Of a DNA stretch of 64,000 bases, positions 1 through 8,178 are shown piece by piece. The notes under the pieces were generated by a model, which ran no database searches, was not told where the DNA came from, and worked only from the letters and a program-made list of their open reading frames with translations. The position numbers and the translations under genes were made by a program. Numbering within the stretch: position 1 is the stretch's first letter; each line of letters begins with the position of its first letter. The DNA lies in assembly GCF_009728935.1 (NCBI RefSeq), contig NZ_CP034235.1, positions 6,957,501 to 7,021,500 on the forward strand. Direction: 5' to 3'. The DNA is from Paenibacillus psychroresistens (GTDB lineage: Bacteria > Bacillota > Bacilli > Paenibacillales > NBRC-103111).

Positions 1-836
1 GAAGCGCGAATCGTTTTGTAGCCTGATTTTTTGCTGCTCACGCCTATTGTCACTGTAAATTTAAGGTATTTTTTTATCAAGGCGCATAGTTGGGCATACC
101 CTTCTAGATACGACTTTCGTTCCTCATTTTCACGCTCAAATTCAAGAATGCAGATAATGCGGCCTTCCGGACCATTAAACACATAATGGTTGCCAGATAT
201 CTCCATCAGTTCGTTGAGAATATTCGTAACCGCATATTTCCACAGCAGCTTCTCACTGGCTTTATTCCATTTCTGATCTAGATTATCTATCTCAATACAA
301 GTCACCTGAAAGCACTTGGAATAAGGGGTAAAGCCAATCCCCTCGAGCTTTCGCTCCGTAATCTCATCCTTATCATTGTAATCACTGCCAATCAGCTGAT
401 TCAGAATTCCTTCCTTCAACAGGGCCAGATTGTCTTTAAGCGTTAAGCTAACCTCCTGCGCTTCAATGATGCTTTTCTGCAGCTTAAGCATGGTCAGAAT
501 CAGCTCTTCCTTGGAGAATGGCTTGAGAATATAATCCTCCACACCTAATCTCACTGCTTTTCTGGCATACTCAAATTCACTGTGCCCCGTAATCAGCACA
601 ACTCCCATTCGCGGATAGCGAGCCTTCAATTGCTCGGTCAGCTGCAGCCCATCCATAAAAGGCATATTAATATCGACCAAGGCGATATCCGGCAGATGAA
701 TAGGCATCAACTCAAGTGCTTCCACTCCATTCTTCGCTTCACAGCAAATCTCAAAATCATAATCTCCCCATGGAATTGCCTGCCTTAAGTAATCACGAAA
801 AATAGCTTCATCGTCGACAATCATAATTTTCTGCAT
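1..836 (-). CDS. Response regulator, YesN type, C-terminus cut by window edge
   Basis: The sequence begins MQKIMIVDDEAIF and has a receiver domain in about residues 1-120, with the acidic pair at D8-D9, phospho-acceptor Asp55 in VDINMPFMDG and the conserved Lys in the LKPF motif. The rest visible here is the poorly conserved linker typical of YesN-like regulators. The AraC-type DNA-binding domain expected at the C-terminus would lie beyond position 1. The ATG (834-836) is one base past the stop of the upstream kinase gene, so the two are translationally coupled partners. The partner and architecture suggest control of a carbohydrate uptake operon, but no target is visible. Confidence 0.88.
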   Translation of the reverse strand, partial: MQKIMIVDDEAIFRDYLRQAIPWGDYDFEICCEAKNGVEALELMPIHLPDIALVDINMPFMDGLQLTEQLKARYPRMGVVLITGHSEFEYARKAVRLGVEDYILKPFSKEELILTMLKLQKSIIEAQEVSLTLKDNLALLKEGILNQLIGSDYNDKDEITERKLEGIGFTPYSKCFQVTCIEIDNLDQKWNKASEKLLWKYAVTNILNELMEISGNHYVFNGPEGRIICILEFERENEERKSYLEGYAQLCALIKKYLKFTVTIGVSSKKSGYKTIRA

Positions 837-837
837 A

Positions 838-2631
838 TCATTCACCTTGGAAATCGAGCGGAATTCGTACCGTGACAACCGTCCCTTTTCCCCTTTCACT
901 GTCTATGATCAACCCATAATCCTCGCCAAAATACAGTCTTAACCGATGGTCCACATTGTGCAGCCCATAAGACATTCCCTGGGCTTGCCCGCTTTCATTC
1001 GTTTGCAAAACCTCTGCCAGCTTATCCGCATCCATACCTACACCGTTATCGATAATTTGCAGCTTGATCCATTCATCCTCCAAATAAGCCTTAACCACTA
1101 GGGCTCCCATTTCCCCCTTTTCCTTTAAACCATGATAAATTGCATTTTCCACTAAGGGCTGCAGCGTTAGCTTGAGAATGGAATGCTTCAGCACGGCGTT
1201 ATCCACATCAATCGTGTAATCAAATACATCGGAATAACGAATTTGCTGAATCGCTAAATAATCCTTCACATTGCGCATTTCCTCTTCAATCGTAATACTA
1301 TCCTTGCCTTTGCTTAAGGTAACTCGATAGAAATCTGCTAGTGCTTTTGTCGTTTTCTGAACATCCTTCACTCTTCCCAGCTCCGATAGTGCATAAATAA
1401 CATCAAGCGTATTATATAAAAAATGCGGCTTTATCTGGGCTTGAATCAAAGCAAGCTCGTATTCGCGCTTCTTCTTCTGTTCAAGCTTAATGTTGGTCAG
1501 CAGCTGGCTGATTGTCCGATTCATCGTGTTAAACCCCGACGCCATTAGGCCCATTTCATCCTTCGAATTGACCTCCATCACCACATTCAAGTTCCCTTCG
1601 CTAAACCGTTTCATACTCTTAGAAAGCTTTATGATCGGATTGGAAATTAGCTTGGACAAAATGCCTGCTGCCGAAACAGCAAATATAAAACAAACAACGC
1701 CAATCATCAGAATCAACAAAGCAATTCTTTCGGTCTCCGCCATCAGCTGACTCATCGGAATTACACTTACCATTCTCCAACCAAGCCGCTCGAACGTACT
1801 GCTAGCCAACAGCATTTTCCCGGCAGCAATCTGTTGAACGTCCGTCCGCTCCTCATTGGAGATAATCCATTGCCTGAGCTCTGTATCTGCAACTGGCTTC
1901 AATAAGCTTTGGGAATCCAGTGACGAGACTACAGTTCCGTTCACATCCGTAATAAAATAATCCCCTTCTCCGTTTCCAAGATTAGTCCGATACACCGATG
2001 AAAGTGAGCTCTCTCTGATATTAAGAAATAGAATACCTAGTTCTTGGCCTGTATTGATATTAAAGATTTTTTTACCTAAGGTAATTACTGGTTCATTAGC
2101 CTGCTTAACGAGGAAATCACGCTTCTCCATGGGGAACCAGCTATTGCGTCCATTGGTTTTCTGCGTTTCCTCATAAAGCTTACTTGCAAAAGCAGCTTCT
2201 GCATTAGCTTCAATTTCCGGGGTTGTTCCATATAACTGATTTTGTGTATCTAGTAAAACGGCTGATTCGACATCTGGAAATACCAGCAAAGCAAAAGCCA
2301 GTTGGTTGGTAATCTGTGTATAACGCTGTAAATTGTAATTATCGTCTGTTGGTAGATCGGTTAAAGAAATGATTTTATTTAAATTTAACGTAAGCATGGC
2401 TGCACAGCTTTCGGCATTCGTAATAATCCCATTGAGCCGGGTTTGAATGAGGAAGGAGGTATCAGCCACGCTTTTTTTCGTTTTCTCAATAGTTGCATTG
2501 GAATAAACGATGCTTGATGTGTAGCCAAGTACAAGCAAAGGTATTAATATCAAGGGCAAATAAACCAAAAAAATCTTCGAACGTATGCGTCGATCGTGAA
2601 ACCATTGGAAGGCATGTGCAAAGATATGCAT
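838..2631 (-). CDS. Sensor histidine kinase, YesM family
   Basis: This 597-residue membrane kinase has an N-terminal transmembrane segment (about 20-42), an extracytoplasmic sensor region to about 290, a second transmembrane segment (about 300-325), a HAMP region, then the His-kinase domain. His403 lies in QAQIKPHFLYNTL. The ATPase motifs PLVENAIYHG, DNGVGM and GLHNVDHRL follow. Family knowledge: YesM-type kinases sense extracellular sugars or envelope cues, often with a binding protein, and phosphorylate a YesN-type regulator. The ATG follows AAGGGAG at 7 nt. The gene starts just downstream of the terminator of the redoxin-chemoreceptor gene, so it probably has its own promoter. Confidence 0.92.
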   Translation of the reverse strand: MHIFAHAFQWFHDRRIRSKIFLVYLPLILIPLLVLGYTSSIVYSNATIEKTKKSVADTSFLIQTRLNGIITNAESCAAMLTLNLNKIISLTDLPTDDNYNLQRYTQITNQLAFALLVFPDVESAVLLDTQNQLYGTTPEIEANAEAAFASKLYEETQKTNGRNSWFPMEKRDFLVKQANEPVITLGKKIFNINTGQELGILFLNIRESSLSSVYRTNLGNGEGDYFITDVNGTVVSSLDSQSLLKPVADTELRQWIISNEERTDVQQIAAGKMLLASSTFERLGWRMVSVIPMSQLMAETERIALLILMIGVVCFIFAVSAAGILSKLISNPIIKLSKSMKRFSEGNLNVVMEVNSKDEMGLMASGFNTMNRTISQLLTNIKLEQKKKREYELALIQAQIKPHFLYNTLDVIYALSELGRVKDVQKTTKALADFYRVTLSKGKDSITIEEEMRNVKDYLAIQQIRYSDVFDYTIDVDNAVLKHSILKLTLQPLVENAIYHGLKEKGEMGALVVKAYLEDEWIKLQIIDNGVGMDADKLAEVLQTNESGQAQGMSYGLHNVDHRLRLYFGEDYGLIIDSERGKGTVVTVRIPLDFQGE

Positions 2632-2674
2632 GGTCTATCTCCCTTATTTCGAGTTAATGGAGTTCATTATACAA

Positions 2675-2709
2675 CAAAAAAACCATACAAGACATGAAGT
2701 CCTGATGGT
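2675..2709 (-). terminator. Rho-independent terminator of the redoxin-MCP gene
   Basis: On the minus strand an ACCAT...ATGGT outer stem continues into an inner CAGGAC/GTCTTG stem with a TTCAT loop and one bulge, followed by seven T. It lies about 25 nt after the stop at 2735 and separates that gene from the downstream kinase. Confidence 0.75.
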
Positions 2710-2734
2710 CTTATATAATTGCTGTTTACTAATT

Positions 2735-4063
2735 TTATTGCTTCCTGCTGCGCTCATCTATCGTATTAAGCTGCTCTACATGATATTGCATGTCTGCAAG
2801 AATCCCCACAACTTCACTATTAATCGTCGTTTCGACCTCTTGGATTTTGCTTAAATCCGTTTGCGTCTTTTGCTGGCTTTCCTTGATTTCATTGAGTTCA
2901 TTGCCAAGCTGCAGCGTATCGATTGCAATTTGTTTAACTCCGTTTGATATCTGAATAATATTGGACGAATTCGTCGTAATTCGTTCCTTCACGGTATTCA
3001 TCGTTTCTTCAAAGGAAGTGAAGGAGGAGAAGCTCTCATTGATTTTATCATCAATCGCTTGCAGCTGCGTGGTGATATTCATCGCCGAATCCTTCGTATC
3101 ATTAGCCAGCTTGGTTACTTCCTGTGCAACAATCGCAAAGCCTTTACCATGCTCACCCGCTCGCGCTGCTTCGATCGAAGCATTGAGTGCAAGCACCTTG
3201 GTTTGGCTCGAGATCTTAGTAATCACTCCGCTCATTTCATTCACAATTTGCGTCATACTGATTAATTCGTCCATTAAACCACGTGTTTTAAGGATATTCC
3301 CACTTAAAATATCATTCATTTGCTGAATATTAGTGAATTCATCTGAGGTCGTATTAAGCTTCAAGCTATATTGGTTAAGCTCTTCATATTTATCATGATA
3401 AGAACCAACGAATCCATCCAGCTGCGCATAATTCTTCAAAGAAACATTCTTTAAATCTTCCATATGGCTGAGATTACTCTCCACGTTCTGGGTGACATAG
3501 GTAGCGGAGCTGCTCGCATAACTCAAAGTCGCTTTCATATTCGATAAAAAAATCGGCAGCTCATCATCCATCGAATGATGGTTATTAGCAATGGATAGAG
3601 TATCAATAATTTCGAGAATCTCTTGTGCTGAAGGGCGGTCGGACTGATTTTCACCTATGTAGGAGTAGCGTATGTTTTGTTGTTCATCAATGATATAAGT
3701 GCTCGGAATAGCGATGCGAAATGAATCCCATTTAATCGGTGTAAAAACCTCATAGGCTTTAATGACTTCTCTGGTTTCATCAGAAAGAATCGGGAATTTA
3801 ATCTTAAAGCTATCGGTGTAAACCTTAATCCCCTTTAAATTCTGACCCGCAATGGCAATTAGATTAACCCCTTTTTCGAGGAATCTTTCATAAAATGCAT
3901 TTAATTCCGGCATTTGCTTTTGGCAATTCTGACACCAGGTGCCCCGCAAAAAAACAATCACCAGCGGCTTGCCTTTATAATCCTCTAATGACTTGATCCC
4001 TTGTGTAGAATCCAATTTAAATGGAGCTGCTTTCTTACCGATTGCCAATCCCTTTTTCGCCAT
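2735..4063 (-). CDS. Redoxin domain fused to a soluble methyl-accepting chemotaxis signalling domain
   Basis: Residues 1-155 form a peroxiredoxin/TlpA-like thioredoxin fold: KPLVIVFLRGTWCQNCQKQ contains a CxxC pair (Cys44, Cys47), and the cis-Pro region is RIAIPSTYIID. After a linker, residues 190-442 are a coiled-coil chemoreceptor domain; the hairpin tip (about 285-315) carries SSQTKVLALNASIEAARAGE, close to the canonical MCP sequence. No transmembrane segment is visible, so it should be cytoplasmic. Inference: a redox or peroxide cue read by the CxxC domain is passed to CheA/CheW. The ATG follows AGGAGTG at 7 nt. Both halves are continuous in one frame, so this is not a frameshift artefact. 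The molecular signal is unknown. Confidence 0.9.
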   Translation of the reverse strand: MAKKGLAIGKKAAPFKLDSTQGIKSLEDYKGKPLVIVFLRGTWCQNCQKQMPELNAFYERFLEKGVNLIAIAGQNLKGIKVYTDSFKIKFPILSDETREVIKAYEVFTPIKWDSFRIAIPSTYIIDEQQNIRYSYIGENQSDRPSAQEILEIIDTLSIANNHHSMDDELPIFLSNMKATLSYASSSATYVTQNVESNLSHMEDLKNVSLKNYAQLDGFVGSYHDKYEELNQYSLKLNTTSDEFTNIQQMNDILSGNILKTRGLMDELISMTQIVNEMSGVITKISSQTKVLALNASIEAARAGEHGKGFAIVAQEVTKLANDTKDSAMNITTQLQAIDDKINESFSSFTSFEETMNTVKERITTNSSNIIQISNGVKQIAIDTLQLGNELNEIKESQQKTQTDLSKIQEVETTINSEVVGILADMQYHVEQLNTIDERSRKQ

Positions 4064-4078
4064 CTTTGGACACTCCTA

Positions 4079-4122
4079 TTCAGCTATTTAATTGTAAACT
4101 TACTTTATTAATCGTAGCTGAA
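4079..4122. repeat. 8-bp perfect inverted repeat before the redoxin-MCP gene
   Basis: TTCAGCTA (4079-4086) and TAGCTGAA (4115-4122) are perfect inverted copies separated by 28 nt of AT-rich DNA. They flank the presumed promoter of the gene starting at 4063. This could be an operator or a hairpin in the 5' leader; nothing identifies the regulator. Confidence 0.35.
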
Positions 4123-4145
4123 ATCGAATTGGATTGCTATCCTTA

Positions 4146-4403
4146 TTATTTATTTTTCCGCCAATCCATGCTGCTGTTTTCAAGTAAATATTCAAAATCA
4201 TTATCAAGTCTCTTTTGCTCGACTTTTTTGGCTTCCAGTGCTTGTAATCGCACTTTTTCCTGCTCAGCCGCTTCAGCTGCTTTCATTTGATCCACTTGAT
4301 CTTGCAGCTTCTTAATAATATCTGGATTCAAAAGATCTTTTAATGTAGCAGGTTTATCTAGATTGGTTGCCTGTTTAGGAGCATTATGTGTCTTTTTCTT
4401 CAT
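4146..4403 (-). CDS. YqkE-like small charged protein (DUF3886 family)
   Basis: This 85-residue, Lys/Glu/Gln-rich protein begins MKKKTHNAPKQ, has a TLKDLLNPDIIKKLQ segment, a helical charged middle and ends LLENSSMDWRKNK. The pattern of a TLKDxL motif, charged helix and terminal LDWK-like motif matches Bacillus YqkE, whose function is not established. I chose the ATG at 4403 because TGGAG lies 9 nt upstream. An ATG at 4418 overlaps the stop of the MATE gene as TAATG and is an alternative coupled start. It lies directly downstream of the exporter and is probably co-transcribed with it. Confidence 0.75.
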   Translation of the reverse strand: MKKKTHNAPKQATNLDKPATLKDLLNPDIIKKLQDQVDQMKAAEAAEQEKVRLQALEAKKVEQKRLDNDFEYLLENSSMDWRKNK

Positions 4404-4417
4404 CCTCTTCATCTCCA

Positions 4418-5812
4418 TTAGATCATTTTCGCTTTTTTCCAGCCACCGAAGGAATAATACAAGCAAGTTACAACTACAGCCATCCCGAAGCTAGCCGGAA
4501 AGCTCCACCAGAGTGCATTAAAGCCATACTGATCGGCAAGATAATAAGCAAGTGGGATTCGGATGACCCAAAGTGCTGTAAATGTAATTAACAATGGCAC
4601 CATAACAGAACCAGTGGAACGGATAACCCCCGCAACAACCATATAAACTCCAAATAATACAAAAGCAGCCAAGGTCCGATTATTAATCTGGATCCCGATC
4701 TCAATTGCCGGACCATTAGAAGGCAAAAACAACGACAATGCTTCACGGTTGAATACATAGATAATCCCCGCAACAACGCCTGCCATCAGAAAATTGTATA
4801 TAACCCCGATCAAGGTCGTCCGATGCACCCTATCCCATTTATTAGCTCCTATATTCTGTGCAGTTATCGACGATACAGCAGCACCAAGCGCCATGGCAGG
4901 CATCTGGATATAGCTTGAAAGCTGCATCGCAGCACCATTAGCAGCGGCTGAATCGGCCCCAAAGGTGTTGACAAGATTAATTAGAGCAATTCCGCTTGAG
5001 GAGACTACAATCATTTGCAGCCCCATCGGCAGACCTTTTTTAATTAATGCACTTAATATTTCACGGTCCAAACGAAGCAGATACAGCTCATCCCGCTTAA
5101 TTCGCAGAAAGTACTGTTTTCTATATAGATATATAATCAATAGCACCAAGCTTACAACCTGAGCAATCACCGTGGATAATGCTGAACCGGCAATCCCCAT
5201 CTCAGGAAACGGACCCATTCCAAAAATAAACAGCGGATTCAACCCAATATCAAGAAAAACTGCAAGCAATAAAAAGTAAAATGGAGTCTTCGAATTGCCA
5301 GAGCCACGCAGCACAGTCATCACATAGTTTAAGCCAAACATAAACGGAATCCCTAGAAACATAATCCGCATATAATCCAATGCAAACGGCATAACCTCGG
5401 TTGGCGTATTCATCCAAACCAAGATATGCGGCGTAAACACAGCCCCTAGTGCTGTAATGAAGATCGAAAGAATAACAAAGAATACAGCGCTTGTTCCGAC
5501 AACCCGCTTGGCTTTGTCCACATCCTTAGCACCGATACTCTGACCGATTAAGATCGTAGCAGCCATCCCAATTCCGAAAATCGTACTTAAGAGAAAAAAC
5601 ATAATTATATTTGCATTTGAGGTTGCAGCCAGCGCATTTTCACCAAGAAACTTCCCTACCCAAATGGAATTAACAGATCCATTGAGCGATTGCAGCACAT
5701 TTCCCAGCAACACAGGCATCGCAAAGAAAAACAATGTACTGGCAATCGGCCCTGTAATTAATTTATTATCTATTGGTCTCGCATTAGTAGCTGCTTCACT
5801 CAATGTAAACAT
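4418..5812 (-). CDS. MATE family efflux transporter
   Basis: This 464-residue protein has about twelve hydrophobic segments in two related halves, usual for MATE antiporters. Family-typical stretches include AMPVLLGNVLQSLNG with SIWVGKFLGENALAA near the N-terminus and VLRGSGNSKTP around residue 170. MATE proteins export cationic drugs or metabolites using Na+ or H+ gradients; the substrate cannot be predicted here. The last codons overlap an alternative start of the small yqkE-like gene. The region 5813-5994 separates it from the divergent P-loop gene and should contain both promoters, though I could not assign boxes with confidence. Confidence 0.9.
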   Translation of the reverse strand: MFTLSEAATNARPIDNKLITGPIASTLFFFAMPVLLGNVLQSLNGSVNSIWVGKFLGENALAATSNANIIMFFLLSTIFGIGMAATILIGQSIGAKDVDKAKRVVGTSAVFFVILSIFITALGAVFTPHILVWMNTPTEVMPFALDYMRIMFLGIPFMFGLNYVMTVLRGSGNSKTPFYFLLLAVFLDIGLNPLFIFGMGPFPEMGIAGSALSTVIAQVVSLVLLIIYLYRKQYFLRIKRDELYLLRLDREILSALIKKGLPMGLQMIVVSSSGIALINLVNTFGADSAAANGAAMQLSSYIQMPAMALGAAVSSITAQNIGANKWDRVHRTTLIGVIYNFLMAGVVAGIIYVFNREALSLFLPSNGPAIEIGIQINNRTLAAFVLFGVYMVVAGVIRSTGSVMVPLLITFTALWVIRIPLAYYLADQYGFNALWWSFPASFGMAVVVTCLYYSFGGWKKAKMI

Positions 5813-5994
5813 CCTTCGTTACGGTTAACGTCCAACAATTAGGATTGCTCGATATCCGTTTAGTCGTTTTACTCATTGTAAAACAACTATGAAGGAATTG
5901 CCATTAAACCTCATACAGCTTGGAATGGGTAATGTGGTATGCTTATTGAAGAAGTCGGCTTCTAAAATACTTATCTGGAGGTTTATCCACTATC

Positions 5995-6582
5995 ATGCCC
6001 AAATTAGTTTTTTTCTTAGGCCCTGCTGGCGCTGGCAAGACCACGCTTGCTAAACTGCTGGTGAAGAAGCATCGCGCCGCTTTCTTCGATATGGATACCT
6101 TATCTAGACCTGCAGCAGAAACAATCATGACCCTATCTGGATTAGATCCAAACGATCGAGATTCGCCTATATATAAGCAATATTGCCGTGATCTTGGTTA
6201 TAGAATAACGATGGATGCTGCGCTTGAGAATCTCCAGCTTGGAATAGATGCTGTTGTAATTGGCCCTTTTACTAAAGAGCTAGAGGATCCTTTGTGGATT
6301 GAGCTAGAGCTCTCGAAGCAAGGATTGTCTTTGGAGACTGTTGAGGTTAAGGTGCTGTTTATCTATCTACCCGATGATCAGGCTTATCGTGATCGTCTTG
6401 AGGAGAGAAACTCTGCTTTAGATGATTGGAAGCTGGAGAATTGGAGCAGCTTTAGTCCGTCTCTTATCCGCAGAGAAATTCAATGGAAGCTGCCTCCGGC
6501 ATCGATTCTATATTTTGATAATTCTGAAATGTTAACTCAGGGTATTCCGTTGATTATCGAGGAATTTGTTTATGGGGAGTAA
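5995..6582 (+). CDS. P-loop ATPase/kinase of unknown substrate
   Basis: The 195-residue protein starts MPKLVFFLGPAGAGKTTLAK, a clear Walker A motif at about residues 9-16, followed by DMDTLSR (around 32) as in small-molecule kinases and AAA-type single-domain ATPases. VLFIYLPDD and YRDRLEERN near 120-140 resemble the lid and base region of nucleotide or antibiotic kinases. No toxin or partner gene adjoins it, so a zeta-toxin role is not supported. GGAGG lies 12 nt before the ATG, a little farther than usual. It is a single gene, divergent from the MATE exporter. Confidence 0.75.
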   Translation: MPKLVFFLGPAGAGKTTLAKLLVKKHRAAFFDMDTLSRPAAETIMTLSGLDPNDRDSPIYKQYCRDLGYRITMDAALENLQLGIDAVVIGPFTKELEDPLWIELELSKQGLSLETVEVKVLFIYLPDDQAYRDRLEERNSALDDWKLENWSSFSPSLIRREIQWKLPPASILYFDNSEMLTQGIPLIIEEFVYGE

Positions 6583-6682
6583 TGTTCATCTGCTGTTTTT
6601 GATCGTTGTTTTTATTTCTTTTGACTGTTATCCCTTTGGCTCAGCATTCCTGTAAGGCGTTAAATTTGGTGCAGAGAGTCGT

Positions 6683-6750
6683 AATAAGGTCATGAAATGT
6701 ACTTATACTTCGATCAGGCTGTCAGAATAAGTAGAATTTATGACCTTATT
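6683..6750. repeat. Imperfect 24-bp inverted repeat, intergenic
   Basis: Arms at 6683-6706 and 6727-6750 match at 21 of 24 positions and are separated by a 20-nt loop. They begin and end with AATAAGGTCAT and ATGACCTTATT. No T-run follows, so this is not a plain terminator. It could be a palindromic repeat element, a structured RNA 3' end or an operator. The rest of 6583-6780 shows no open frame that I would support. Confidence 0.6.
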
Positions 6751-6780
6751 TGGTATGCTGAGATTTCCTCCCAAAACAAA

Positions 6781-6815
6781 AAAAGAGTAAAGAAGGAAAA
6801 TCCCCTCTTTACTCC
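6781..6815 (-). terminator. Rho-independent terminator of the LPXTG gene
   Basis: A 9-bp stem (6785-6793 with 6806-6814, GAGTAAAGA/TCTTTACTC) is followed on the minus strand by a T-rich run (complement of 6774-6784). It lies about 10 nt after the stop at 6824. Confidence 0.85.
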
Positions 6816-6823
6816 AGTGTCAG

Positions 6824-7999
6824 TTAATTTCTACGTTTTCTAACTAATCTTACTCCTAAAATTACAAACGCTAGACCTGCTACATAATAGGGCAATCGAC
6901 TGGATTCACCTGTCTGTGGAAGAACACCAAGAGGAACTTCTTCGTCCCCTACGGTTATTATTTCATCAGGAGTAGGTGTACTCTGGGGATTGCTGCCTGC
7001 ACCCGGTGCATTTGGAACACCTTCATTAACATCAGGTGTTGGAACGGCACCTGTAGGTACATCGTCATCATCCGATGTAATGATAGTTGGCGTTGCCGTC
7101 GGTGTGGCTGTCGGCGCTTCCGATGGCGTTGCCGTCGGTGTGGCTGTCGGCGCTTCCGATGGCGTTGCCGTCGGCGTGGCTGTCGGCGCTTCCGATGGCG
7201 TTGCCGTCGGTGTGGCTGTCGGCGCTTCCGATGGCGTTGCCGTCGGCGTGGCTGTCGGCGCTTCCGATGGCGTTGCCGTCGGCGTGGCTGTCGGCGCTTC
7301 CGATGGCGTTGCCGTCGGCGTTGCTGTCGGCGCTTCCGATGGCGTTGCCGTCGGCGCTTCCGATGGCGTTGCCGTTGGCGTTGCTGTCGGCGTTGCCGTT
7401 GGCGTTGCCGTTGGCGTTGCTGTCGGCGTAGCCGTTGGCGTTGCTGTCGGCGTTGCCGTTGGCGTGGCCGTTGGCGGCGGTGTCACAACCGAGCAAAGTG
7501 AGCTATCCGCTTCTGTACTCGTACGCTTCAATTTTGAAGCTTTGTTGGTACCTATAATATGTCCATTAGCTTGCAAGTGTGTCTGCAGCTGCCCTGTATA
7601 TAAATCCAGTTGATATGGCGCGCAAACTGGAATATCTATAGTAATAGAATAAGAGCCTGCTGTAGAATACTTAATAGATTCTCCATCAAAATGGATTTGT
7701 GTTGCATAAGGTGCACCTGTGATCGCTGGTATTACTCCAGCCGGATATGCGTATGAGGAAAAGCTTACCTGCATACAATTGATAGTCGTGCTGAAAGCTA
7801 CAGTGGCTGTTCCATTGCCATTATCGACGATACTAGAATTACTAGCTGTAAGCTTATCTCGGTCTGTTGAATAGCTGGTACAAGGTGCGGCGGCGCTTAT
7901 CGAATCCTGAGTAAGCATTAAATCTTCTGCATTACCAATGGATCCAAAATTAAGCGACAACAGCATTGCCAACACAGACAATAGGTAGAATTTCTTCAT
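6824..7999 (-). CDS. LPXTG-anchored surface protein with Pro-Thr-Ala-Ser repeat stalk
   Basis: The 391-residue precursor has a signal peptide (residues 1-24, cleaved near GNAED), a globular N-terminal domain to about residue 170 with four or more Cys, then a low-complexity stalk of ATPTATPSEAPT-type repeats (about 175-305), a short linker and a sortase signal. LPQTGE is followed by the hydrophobic segment YYVAGLAFVILGV and the tail RKRRN. Sortase would link it to peptidoglycan so that the stalk lifts the N-terminal domain off the wall. The domain resembles no family I can name; the stalk may be O-glycosylated. GAAGGAG lies upstream of the ATG. It is a monocistronic gene with its own terminator. 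Confidence 0.9.
   Translation of the reverse strand: MKKFYLLSVLAMLLSLNFGSIGNAEDLMLTQDSISAAAPCTSYSTDRDKLTASNSSIVDNGNGTATVAFSTTINCMQVSFSSYAYPAGVIPAITGAPYATQIHFDGESIKYSTAGSYSITIDIPVCAPYQLDLYTGQLQTHLQANGHIIGTNKASKLKRTSTEADSSLCSVVTPPPTATPTATPTATPTATPTATPTATPTATPTATPTATPSEAPTATPSEAPTATPTATPSEAPTATPTATPSEAPTATPTATPSEAPTATPTATPSEAPTATPTATPSEAPTATPTATPSEAPTATPTATPTIITSDDDDVPTGAVPTPDVNEGVPNAPGAGSNPQSTPTPDEIITVGDEEVPLGVLPQTGESSRLPYYVAGLAFVILGVRLVRKRRN
7091..7480 (-). repeat. In-frame tandem 36-nt and 12-nt repeats within the LPXTG gene
   Basis: Units of 36 nt begin at 7091, 7127, 7163, 7199, 7235, 7271 and 7307, with nearly identical sequence. From 7343 to about 7480 the DNA decays into 12-nt units encoding ATPT. 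Because the periods are multiples of three, gain or loss of units changes stalk length without breaking the frame. The other frames stay open across the array, which explains several long spurious reading frames on both strands. Confidence 0.92.
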
Positions 8000-8108
8000 C
8001 TTTTACTCCTTCTAGTTGTAAGTTTGAGTTTGAATAGGAGCCTAACTATGTACTAATCTAGCATCTTATCCTTTCTACAACATTCTATTCTAATTTTAAC
8101 ACAAAAAA

Positions 8109-8158
8109 GAAGCGTTGAAACAGCATGGGGTTAATTACCAAAACTGCTCTCAACACTC
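8109..8158 (-). terminator. Probable terminator of the UvrD-like helicase gene
   Basis: On the minus strand, arms of about 15 nt (8144-8158 with 8109-8123) pair with a few wobbles and mismatches around a 20-nt loop, followed by TTCTTTTTTGT. It starts about 20 nt after the stop at 8179. Confidence 0.6.
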
Positions 8159-8178
8159 TCACTTTATGACTATTCCTA

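Noticed and set aside
2510..2735. Plus-strand open frames opposite the kinase start and terminator
   Set aside because: They overlap the kinase coding region and a terminator hairpin and have no ribosome site.
5995..6582. Zeta-toxin or toxin-antitoxin module
   Set aside because: A Walker A motif alone is not enough, and there is no adjacent antitoxin gene.
6990..7613. Long open frames of Gly-Val-Ala and Asn-Ala-Asp repeats on both strands
   Set aside because: They are other-frame readings of the 36-nt and 12-nt repeats in the LPXTG gene and lack ribosome sites.
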